Below are positions 14,916-21,782 of a stretch of DNA of 21,782 bases, in pieces (position 1 is the stretch's first letter; each line of letters opens with the position of its first letter). The notes under the pieces were generated by a model. That model searched no databases. It was not told the DNA's origin and saw nothing but the letters and a program-made list of their open reading frames with translations. A program made the position numbers and the translations under genes. The stretch comes from Neisseriales bacterium (GTDB lineage Bacteria; Pseudomonadota; Gammaproteobacteria; Burkholderiales; UBA11063): contig SSGY01000144.1 of NCBI GenBank assembly GCA_008017145.1, positions 1 to 21,782 on the forward strand, read 5' to 3'.

Positions 14916-16175
14916 TTAAAGTAAAGTATTCTGCGAGCTAAAGGCTAACCCTATTGCGTTGGCATAATCAGTCATTACATTAGAGAAATTTAGTGATGTG
15001 CTAACGCTAAGCTGAGTATTATTTAATCCATTTACATCATTGAATTTTGCTTTTATTGCATCTAAATCTTCTAAGAGTTCAAGATTGTATTTGATTATAT
15101 CTGTATATGGTGCTAATATTTGATTATCTTGCTGATTTTTAATTTGTTGTAACTGATCTGAGGTTAAAATAGAACTGAGATCCGCTAGTATAAATGATTG
15201 GTCATTGTCTGAAATTTTTCCATTATCAATTGCATATATACTAAACCAGTTAGTAGAATCTGTATTTAGCTTAGTTTCAGCATTTTGGATTGCTACGTTA
15301 AAAGCACTTTGAACGCTAGTATTAAATGTATTACATGCGGTACTATCACCACTATTTAAGCAGCTTGCCAGACTCGTATAATCAAAATCTTGGGTAAAAA
15401 GTGCTGGATCACCAAAAGTATAGTTGGTATAGTTTGATTGGGATGTTGATTTATTTGAACTATTACTTGATTGGATCTCTGCAGACAGATTAACAATACT
15501 GATCCCCGCATCAATTTTATCTGATATATCGGTTGAAGTTGTGGTGTTATTACTAGTAAAGACGAGGTTTACACCATCTTGAACCATAAGCGGTAATGAA
15601 TTAACGACTTTATCTCCACAGATAGATATAAAATGATTTGGATCATTGGTTAGTACTTGTTGTCCAAAACTATTTAACCCTGTAGCTTCTATACTTAGAA
15701 CATATGAAGCTTTTGCTGTACCAAAAATTGAAATAGTATTTGCATTTGAAGAAGTCATACTAGAATAATTAAGTGAATTTGAGGCACTAAAAATACCGTA
15801 TGTTGCAGAAATAGAAGCAGATAGTCCTAACGAGTTAGTGAATTGTTCTTCGCTCACCATATTTCCCAGTGCTGTAGTGCCAGATGGTGCAGTAAGTGAT
15901 GCTGTATAGGTAAAGCAGCTTGAAGGTGCGGGTGCATTAATGTCACTATTCCAACCGATAGGACTAGTATTACTTGTGCCTGTTAAAGCAAATTTGCTAT
16001 AGTTTGTTTTAGTTCTGAAGTTTCCAGTGCCAAAATCAAAGTGTCCAACCTTTACAGTTGTATTGGTCGGCTGAGAGGGTGTGCTATTTGAGCTACTACC
16101 TCCATTACAACCACTGATTGCAAACAAACTTAACAGTAAGGTTGAAAGCTTAGTATTATGAGAGCCATATTTCAT
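14916..16175 (-). CDS. Putative surface lipoprotein, possibly pore-forming-like
   Basis: The 419-aa protein begins with a lipoprotein signal peptide; the lipobox AISG-C places the lipidated Cys at residue 23. A Ser/Thr/Asn-rich linker follows. The middle (about 105-200) has NSLGLSASISATYGIFSASNSLNYSS, then a YVLSIEA strand and FISICGDKVVNSLP. This order, a Ser-rich beta segment followed by 'F...CGDxxV', resembles bacterial proteins with MACPF-like or related membrane-binding folds, but the match is loose. Paired Cys at about 274/281 may form a disulphide. The C-terminal 100 residues are helical. AAGGAT lies 8 bases before the ATG. It is transcribed away from the large lipoprotein gene on its right. 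Exact function is unknown. Confidence 0.8.
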   Translation of the reverse strand: MKYGSHNTKLSTLLLSLFAISGCNGGSSSNSTPSQPTNTTVKVGHFDFGTGNFRTKTNYSKFALTGTSNTSPIGWNSDINAPAPSSCFTYTASLTAPSGTTALGNMVSEEQFTNSLGLSASISATYGIFSASNSLNYSSMTSSNANTISIFGTAKASYVLSIEATGLNSFGQQVLTNDPNHFISICGDKVVNSLPLMVQDGVNLVFTSNNTTTSTDISDKIDAGISIVNLSAEIQSSNSSNKSTSQSNYTNYTFGDPALFTQDFDYTSLASCLNSGDSTACNTFNTSVQSAFNVAIQNAETKLNTDSTNWFSIYAIDNGKISDNDQSFILADLSSILTSDQLQQIKNQQDNQILAPYTDIIKYNLELLEDLDAIKAKFNDVNGLNNTQLSVSTSLNFSNVMTDYANAIGLAFSSQNTLL

Positions 16176-16617
16176 TTATTAAATCCTTGAAATGTTATTA
16201 ATTTTAAAGCCTAATTAATAGGGGAAGATGTAGATTCAGGGGACCATTATACAAAAGTTAATTTAGTTGCTACAATCAGCAGATTTTGCTGATAGTGCTA
16301 GAAAATACTATTGAAATATCTTTTTTAAAATAGGTGGAATGATCTGTTGTGTATGTTCTTTTAATCAATGATTGTTATAAGATAGACTGTTAATTAGCAT
16401 CTTAAGCAAATAATAAATAATTTATATTTATGCTGCTTTATGCAACACTTGATAAAAAATTTACAATACTCTTAACTAGCTAAGTCTGATTGTAAGTATT
16501 ATAAATAAGGATGTATAGATAAATTCTGGATTAATATCAGCAAAGAGTGCTGATTGTTGGGGGGTGTTAATCCTGCTAAAGTGATGGTTTGAAATAAAAA
16601 TAGGGAGAAATAAAATC
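16176..16617. promoter_or_regulatory. Divergent promoter region between two lipoprotein genes
   Basis: The 442 bases hold the start signals of both flanking genes. On + the ribosome site AGGGAG (16602-16607) serves the 1269-aa gene. A 7-bp hairpin (16275-16281 with 16287-16293) lies in the leader of the leftward gene. An inverted pair TTACAAT (16461-16467) and ATTGTAA (16489-16495) around a CTAG centre may be an operator. No clear consensus promoter was found. Confidence 0.4.
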
Positions 16618-19600
16618 ATGATTAAATTAACACCAAAGCTGATGTTTATATTACTAGCTGGCAGTCTTGGATTAACCGCCTGTAGTAATAGCGGTAGCAA
16701 TGGTGGTAGCTCTGGTAGTAATGGTGGCAATGGAGATGCCAGCGTACTACAAGTAATTCCACCGAAAGTGATTTATAGCAAATCAGGTAGTATTGGGGAT
16801 AGTTACGTTGTAATTAATAACCCAAGTAATAGTGCGATAAAAAGCCTTCATTATTCTTTAGCTGATGCAATAGGAGGCGGTAAGGGAGTAAGCATAGATC
16901 CACTAAGTGCAGCGAATTGTGCAACTGTTGCGGCAAATAGCCAGTGTAATATAAGAGTGTTAGTAGAATCAGGAGCAATAGCCGGAAGCTTTGCTTTTAA
17001 TATTAGTAATGATAGTAGCTTACTGACTAAATTAGTAAAATCGGCAAAAGCAGCTACTTCAGCACCAGTAATTGGTATAGGGCAATCAGCCTATACTACT
17101 GGAAGTGGAGCAGATGGAATAACATTAAGCTATTACCAGACGGTGATAAAAGGAACTCCATATATATTGGTAAATGCACTAGTAGCATCAGCAAATGCAG
17201 GGAGTTTTAATCAGGTAGTGCTGGTAAATAATAGTGGCGTGGTAATACCTGGTCAAGAAATAATCGGTACTGTAAATAGTGCACAGGGTTCAACCTTTAG
17301 CATTCTGTTACCAGTACCATCAGGTAATAATGCCAGTCAGACAATCAAGGTACAGACACAACAAAATGGTACTGTGGTATCGACAGCAACGGCAAGTAGC
17401 ACACTAACTACAACAAGCGGAGTAGGAATAGCTGAGATGCTACCATCGGCAGTATATCTGACGACAAGTAATCCAGAACAGATAATAACTTTTAGTAATA
17501 CGGGAGATACGGTAGCCCAATTGCAACAATTGGTATCAAATAATCCGAATGTAGAAGTTGTATTTAACCCGACGAGTTTAACTAGTGGAGCGACAAGCAC
17601 AGCAACACTAAAATTAAAGAATCCAACAGTAGCAGCAACAAGTGGCAATGTAACCTTAAGCTATAACAATGGTCAGAGCGAAACAGTTACAAGCGGAACA
17701 GTAGATCAAAATGTAAATCCTACGCCAACACCTACACCAACGCCAACGCCAACGCCAACGCCAAGTCCAACACCAGTAGCTGGATTAACCGCAGCATTTA
17801 GCCCGAATAATGATTTCTTTACAACTACGGCAGTAGGTACGGTAAGTCGTGAGCTAACTTTGACAAATACTGGAAATACTCTCGAGAGTAATATAGTCCT
17901 AACATTACCCAGCAACTTCACCATAAGTAATATTGGTGGTGGTAGAACAAATGGTTGTACAGTAACACAAGGAACGAGTCCAGCTACAATTAGTAATAGC
18001 TTATCGGCAGCTGGTTGGTGTGTTCTAACTGTTACTTATACTAATAATGCAGTAACAGCACAAGCATCAGATAATATCAGTATTGCCTATAATTATAATA
18101 ACGGTATTCCTGCCCCAACACCAACTACAGCAGGAGTAGATTATAAGGTAACGCAATCAACCGCGAATTTGAGTATAAGTCCATCCAGCTATGATTTTGG
18201 TAGTATACTTGCTAATAGTAGCGATGCAAGTAGTAATGTTTTATTTACAATATCAAATAGTGGCGATATAGCTACCGATGGCAGTAGTTTTAGTACTTCA
18301 GTTACTGGTGCGAATAGCACTATGTTTACCACCAATACTACAGGTATCACAGTGGGAGAGGAATGCGGTACTTCATTAGCAGCAGGAGCTAGCTGTAAGA
18401 TAAATGTACAATTTGGTCCAACAGCTGAGGTAGTAAATCCGGCAACAGCAGACATAAATGCAATTTATGTACCATATAGCGGGCAGAGCCCTATTACTGC
18501 GACAAGTAGCTTAACAGGGGTTTCGGTAGGAGCAGCAAGTATCAATATAAGCGGACCTAGTGCGAGTGGTTTTACTGGCTCAGGGACTTCAGGTACTCCA
18601 TATTTGGTAGATACCAATGCTAATGCAACGTTAACCTATACGTTTACTAATACTGGTACTGAGGATGCGACCAATTTTTATGTGGAAAATAGTAGCTTAC
18701 CTACTGGCTGGACAAGAAGTGGCGGTACATGTGCATCAGTAACAGGAACTAATTTACCAAATACAGGAGGTAGCAATAGCTGTACAGTAGAATATACTAT
18801 CAATAGTGGGACAGCAGCAACTAATAATTTTAATCAAAATGTAATGACAGAGAATTGGACAGATGGAGCGAATCCACGCGGAATCAGTCAGCCAGTTGCT
18901 AGTAATGTGACTTATGTGACAGTAGAAGTGCCATCGACAGCAGTGACAATTAGTCCGGTAGCTAACTGGCAGACGATTATGGGTAGCTCCTATGTCTTTA
19001 GTGCCTCAATAACTGGTGGCAGCAGCACGGTAACCCCAACGGTCACTGGATTAAGTGGTCCAGCTGTAGTGACACCACCTTCATGTTCTTTAAATAGTGC
19101 AGTATCTGGCGCGGAAAGCTGTGTGTTTATTATAAACCCATATACAGGATCTGGTAATTACTCATTCTGGGATCCAGTAAACAAACCTAACAGTATGGAT
19201 GTAAATAATGCATCTAATGCCTATACATATACAAATATAAGCCTAACTGTAAATGCGACCGGAACTGGGACTACGATCAATGGCAATGCTTCACCACAGA
19301 CATTTAGCAATATAACTGGCACAGTAATTGCACCATATGTATATCTGCCACAAACGGGGCAAACCATAACAGTGCCATTAAATGTAACTAGCATTACTGG
19401 TGCAGATGGCAATGTTCATGCCGGGATTCCATGGGCAGTAGCACCTAATGGTGGCAGTACTGCACCTAATCCACGCTTTACCGACAATGGTTGTGACATC
19501 ACTGATAATCTGACTGGTTTAATCTGGGTAAAAGATTTAAGTACAGTTAATAGTGGTGAATCCCTAAATTGGAATACTAGCTTATCTACTGCAGCGGCTG

Positions 19601-20427
19601 GCACTTGGTGTAGCCAAACAGCTGGAACCTGGCGTGTGCCGAATATCAATGAATTAGCAAGTTTGATTAACTATGGTGTAGGTAATCAAACAACTAACTG
19701 GTTGAATGCTGCAATTGCTAGTGGTGGTGCTGGCTTTAGTAATGTTCAGGCGAACTACTACTGGAGCTCGAGCAGTAGTGCTACCTATGCTTCCAATGCG
19801 TTGATCCTCGATATGTCGCTGGGCTTTATTTCAAGTAATAACAAGGGCATTAAGTATTGGCTGATTCCAGTTCGTGGTAACAGTTATGCTCCTAATCTGG
19901 CACTGGTGCCACAAACTGGACAAACTAGCACTTTGCCAATTAGTGCACCAGCTAATTCGGATGGAGCATTACAAAAAGGCAAAGCTTGGCCAACTACACG
20001 CTTTGTTGCGGATGCAAGTGGTAACTGCATTACCGATAATCTGACTGGTCTCATGTGGGTAAAAGACTTAAATGCAGTAAATAGCGGTAGCACTCTCACT
20101 TGGAACGCTGCCTTAACCGCTGCAGATAGTGGCACTTGGTGTGGTTATAGTGATTGGCGGATGCCGAATATTAATGAGTTGCGTAGCCTAGTAAATTATG
20201 CTTATGCTTCATCAGCTGACTGGTTGAAGTATGGTAGTGGCAGTTCTGGTTCACCCGCCTGTAGCGGTGCTTGTTTTGCTAATGTTCAACAAAATGCCTA
20301 TTGGACTTCCACCATTTATGCTATCACTACCACCCAAGTGTTGAACATCAATTTTACTACTGGCGGCATTTCATCTCGTAGCAATATGGGTACTCTTCTG
20401 CTGTTTCCGGTTCGTGGTGGACAGTAG
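16618..20427 (+). CDS. Large multidomain surface lipoprotein with Pro-Thr linker and two Lcl_C (DUF1566) domains
   Basis: The 1269-aa protein has a lipoprotein signal peptide with lipobox LTA-C (Cys22) and a Gly/Ser/Asn linker. Several Ig-like beta domains follow; one at about 520-610 (YDFGSILANSSDASSNVLFTI, CGTSLAAGASCKINVQF) looks like an ASPM/SPD-2/Hydin or choice-of-anchor type. At about 368-386 a (Pro-Thr)n linker of nine repeats interrupts the chain. The C-terminal end carries two related DUF1566/Lcl_C domains (about 950-1085 and 1125-1269), each with CDIT/CITDNLTGLxWVKDL, TWRVPNINEL or DWRMPNINEL, and a VRG ending. These are beta-rich adhesin-like modules found at the ends of extracellular proteins. 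The second half uses more GC-rich codons than the first, suggesting modular assembly. AGGGAG lies 10 bases before the ATG. Likely an outer-surface adhesion or host/substrate-contact protein. Confidence 0.88.
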   Translation: MIKLTPKLMFILLAGSLGLTACSNSGSNGGSSGSNGGNGDASVLQVIPPKVIYSKSGSIGDSYVVINNPSNSAIKSLHYSLADAIGGGKGVSIDPLSAANCATVAANSQCNIRVLVESGAIAGSFAFNISNDSSLLTKLVKSAKAATSAPVIGIGQSAYTTGSGADGITLSYYQTVIKGTPYILVNALVASANAGSFNQVVLVNNSGVVIPGQEIIGTVNSAQGSTFSILLPVPSGNNASQTIKVQTQQNGTVVSTATASSTLTTTSGVGIAEMLPSAVYLTTSNPEQIITFSNTGDTVAQLQQLVSNNPNVEVVFNPTSLTSGATSTATLKLKNPTVAATSGNVTLSYNNGQSETVTSGTVDQNVNPTPTPTPTPTPTPTPSPTPVAGLTAAFSPNNDFFTTTAVGTVSRELTLTNTGNTLESNIVLTLPSNFTISNIGGGRTNGCTVTQGTSPATISNSLSAAGWCVLTVTYTNNAVTAQASDNISIAYNYNNGIPAPTPTTAGVDYKVTQSTANLSISPSSYDFGSILANSSDASSNVLFTISNSGDIATDGSSFSTSVTGANSTMFTTNTTGITVGEECGTSLAAGASCKINVQFGPTAEVVNPATADINAIYVPYSGQSPITATSSLTGVSVGAASINISGPSASGFTGSGTSGTPYLVDTNANATLTYTFTNTGTEDATNFYVENSSLPTGWTRSGGTCASVTGTNLPNTGGSNSCTVEYTINSGTAATNNFNQNVMTENWTDGANPRGISQPVASNVTYVTVEVPSTAVTISPVANWQTIMGSSYVFSASITGGSSTVTPTVTGLSGPAVVTPPSCSLNSAVSGAESCVFIINPYTGSGNYSFWDPVNKPNSMDVNNASNAYTYTNISLTVNATGTGTTINGNASPQTFSNITGTVIAPYVYLPQTGQTITVPLNVTSITGADGNVHAGIPWAVAPNGGSTAPNPRFTDNGCDITDNLTGLIWVKDLSTVNSGESLNWNTSLSTAAAGTWCSQTAGTWRVPNINELASLINYGVGNQTTNWLNAAIASGGAGFSNVQANYYWSSSSSATYASNALILDMSLGFISSNNKGIKYWLIPVRGNSYAPNLALVPQTGQTSTLPISAPANSDGALQKGKAWPTTRFVADASGNCITDNLTGLMWVKDLNAVNSGSTLTWNAALTAADSGTWCGYSDWRMPNINELRSLVNYAYASSADWLKYGSGSSGSPACSGACFANVQQNAYWTSTIYAITTTQVLNINFTTGGISSRSNMGTLLLFPVRGGQ
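17718..17775 (+). repeat. CCAACG-type hexanucleotide tandem repeat coding for (Pro-Thr)n
   Basis: About nine copies of a CCAACG/CCAACA/CCTACA unit, including four consecutive identical CCAACG copies, encode an uninterrupted Pro-Thr linker ending in Pro-Ser-Pro-Thr-Pro. Copy-number change keeps the frame, so linker length could vary between strains. Confidence 0.85.
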
Positions 20428-20456
20428 GTTATTTGATACTTTGATTATGTTTCTTC

Positions 20457-20490
20457 AAATAAAGCAGCACTTCATGTGCTGCTTTATTTT
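20457..20490. terminator. Bidirectional Rho-independent terminator
   Basis: A perfect 14-bp stem (20457-20470 with 20476-20489) with a 5-nt loop has T on the right and A on the left, so it can work on both strands. It lies between the convergent ends of the large lipoprotein gene and the regulator gene. Confidence 0.92.
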
Positions 20491-20510
20491 TAACATCTGG
20501 ATAGAGGAAA

Positions 20511-21275
20511 CTAATGTCTAATGCAGATGATTTTATTTGGCCATAAGCTAGCAGGAATTGATTGTTTAATACCAGAATCTATTGCCAGTTTTTTTAGAGC
20601 TACGCTATCTTGTGTTAATAAGCCAAACTTAGGACATAATTGCATATTGATTACTTGTGAAACAGTACCTCTAGTGATGCCTAATATTTCAGCAATCTCG
20701 AGTTGTGTAAAATTATTTGCCAGAAGGAATAAGGTCGCATATTGACGTTGAGTAAATCCCTTATAGTCTGCAGGTTTAATATTTTCTATGCTTAGTAATT
20801 TGCTTTTATGTCCATCGTCAGTCGCGCCAATATTAATCATATATTGGTCTGTCCATGTCATCGTATTTCCGATAACCTGCCCGACATCTGAGAAAATTGG
20901 ATTGATAGTACAGATATATGGAGCACATGCTTTATTATAACTAAGAAGATCAATAAAATGTATAGCGCGTTCTTCCTTCATGGCTTTTTCTTGGAGACTT
21001 GCAATTTTTTGACATTCTTCCATTATTCGGGTAATTTCATGATCTGAATTAGTTAAAAAAAACTCTTTTATTTGATCTCTCTCGGGGCTATTATAACTTA
21101 GACCGTAGTAATAACTGCTGTCTTTTATTGGCGCGTATTTTAAAGATTCCTGAGAGCAGTATATCATGCAGTTATTGCTATTAAATACGGCAATATTAAT
21201 CTGATCTCTATAGGTGTTCTTAATAGTTTGGAGGAATGTACCATCATTCATTATTGAAGTAGAGTTTGTTTGCAT
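20511..21275 (-). CDS. PAS-like sensor / LuxR-type helix-turn-helix transcriptional regulator
   Basis: The 254-aa protein has an N-terminal sensor-like region (about 10-165) with PAS-like segments: INIAVFNSNNCMIYCSQ near the start and ICTINPIFSDVGQVIGNTMTWTD near its end. A C-terminal LuxR-type DNA-binding domain follows at about 172-212: FTQRQYATLFLLANNFTQLEIAEILGITRGTVSQVI, with the expected T-x-x-E-I-A-x-x-L-x-I recognition pattern. AAAGGG lies 6 bases before the ATG. It has no histidine-kinase partner nearby and no phosphoacceptor receiver domain, so it may sense a small molecule or redox state directly. Target genes are unknown; the neighbouring lipoprotein gene is convergent, so control of it would act at a distance. 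Confidence 0.82.
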   Translation of the reverse strand: MQTNSTSIMNDGTFLQTIKNTYRDQINIAVFNSNNCMIYCSQESLKYAPIKDSSYYYGLSYNSPERDQIKEFFLTNSDHEITRIMEECQKIASLQEKAMKEERAIHFIDLLSYNKACAPYICTINPIFSDVGQVIGNTMTWTDQYMINIGATDDGHKSKLLSIENIKPADYKGFTQRQYATLFLLANNFTQLEIAEILGITRGTVSQVINMQLCPKFGLLTQDSVALKKLAIDSGIKQSIPASLWPNKIICIRH

Positions 21276-21645
21276 TATTTAGCCCTTTAGATTTATTGAA
21301 ACTGGATGTATAACCATGTGATTATCCTACAAAATGGTATTTATGTCTATAGTAATTTATACATAGCAGCTATGCAAAAATTACGGGTCGAGACTTAGTA
21401 CCTGTTTGCTAAGTTCCAATGAACTATGAAATAGGATTAAGTAATCAATAAATTATTAAAAATTCGTTAAATACAATAAGTATTAGTCTCATATCTTATA
21501 GCTTCATACCATTCTAGTCATGATTTTCGTTTACAGTAGATTTAATAAATAGGCTCTCATAATTGTTAAGTTACTGTAGGATTGTAAGGTAATACTCCCA
21601 TTTTTAGAGCAATTTAAAAGTATAGATTATTTACGGCTTAAATAA
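21276..21645. other. Intergenic region between regulator and IS element
   Basis: The 370 bases hold the leader of the leftward regulator gene, a small 5-bp hairpin (CATAG/CTATG around 21362-21374) and a 6-bp pair ACTTAG/CTAAGT around 21393-21414, both weak. No gene or RNA was recognised. The candidate end of the IS3-type element lies near 21575. Confidence 0.4.
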
Positions 21646-21782
21646 TTACTTCTTAAATACTGGTGGTATGCCACCATTTGCCATATGTGGTCTCACATTA
21701 TTATACATCCAGAGCCACTGAGTTGATTGTTGTTTTACTTGCTCAATGCTCTCAAATAAGCATTGATTTAGTAATTCATAGC
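21575..21782 (-). mobile_element. IS3-family insertion sequence, 3' end only
   Basis: The transposase 3' end is followed (leftward) by about 70 noncoding bases, then a TG-starting sequence at 21575 that could be the terminal repeat, since IS3-family ends begin with TG. The other end is outside the window, so the boundary is a guess. Confidence 0.45.
21646..21782 (-). CDS. IS3-family transposase (OrfB-type), C-terminal fragment at window edge
   Basis: The last 45 codons read YELLNQCLFESIEQVKQQ, then TQWLWMYNNVRPHMANGGIPP and a Lys-rich end before the TAA at 21646-21648. This is the classical C terminus of the DDE integrase-type transposase of IS3-family elements, in which the catalytic Glu lies further upstream, outside the window. 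The gene continues beyond base 21782. Confidence 0.88.
   Translation of the reverse strand, partial: YELLNQCLFESIEQVKQQSTQWLWMYNNVRPHMANGGIPPVFKK

Noticed and set aside
17337..20135. Several minus-strand open frames inside the large lipoprotein gene
   Set aside because: They arise from the repetitive Thr/Ser/Asn codon use of the + strand gene; no start signals or domains.

Overview
The window is an AT-rich stretch of proteobacterial chromosome. The cell is Gram-negative, judging by two lipoproteins with lipoboxes and Proteobacteria-type SelO and P4-family replication genes; genus is not assignable from sequence alone. Host-type genes flank a foreign-looking, even more AT-rich mobile element of about 10 kb.

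Region 1 (1-2951), host-type: the 3' end of an NlpC/P60-like cell-wall peptidase with a strong terminator, then an extended -10 promoter driving a two-gene oxidative-stress unit. The unit is SelO (protein adenylyltransferase with a C-terminal Cys in the selenocysteine position) and a fused MsrB-MsrA methionine sulfoxide reductase.

Region 2 (about 3040-12900), integrated mobilisable or satellite-like element, all on +. It opens with tandem repeats and a 32-bp perfect palindrome. Then come a tyrosine integrase, a 646-aa protein of unknown function just downstream, an AlpA-type regulator, a P4/D5-family helicase and a separate Toprim primase protein (P4 alpha-like functions split over two genes). 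These are followed by a two-helix membrane protein, a 254-aa winged-helix plus PD-(D/E)xK-like protein resembling replication-relaxation/mobilisation proteins, a 68-aa possible DNA-binding protein and a VirD4/TraD-type coupling ATPase. No canonical relaxase is visible. Between the mobilisation genes and the coupling protein lies a GC-richer block of about 420 nt that folds almost completely into nested helices (22-bp and 11-bp perfect long-range pairs, three three-way junctions, a Rho-independent terminator). It is the most striking object in the window and is best read as an undescribed large structured RNA, or a structured origin/oriT. GGTAACC-type repeats sit before the Toprim gene and the membrane gene and look like a shared operator.

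Region 3 (12900-14915): a leftward two-gene unit encoding a DUF6602-like nuclease-fold protein and a small downstream frame, probably one gene split at an A5C5 tract. It is followed by a 159-bp MITE-like element with CTAG flanks. Whether this belongs to the mobile element is unclear because no att repeat was found.

Region 4 (14916-21275): divergent surface lipoproteins (419 aa leftward; 1269 aa rightward with a Pro-Thr linker and two Lcl_C/DUF1566 domains), a strong bidirectional terminator and a leftward PAS-like/LuxR-type regulator. The window ends in the 3' end of an IS3-family transposase.
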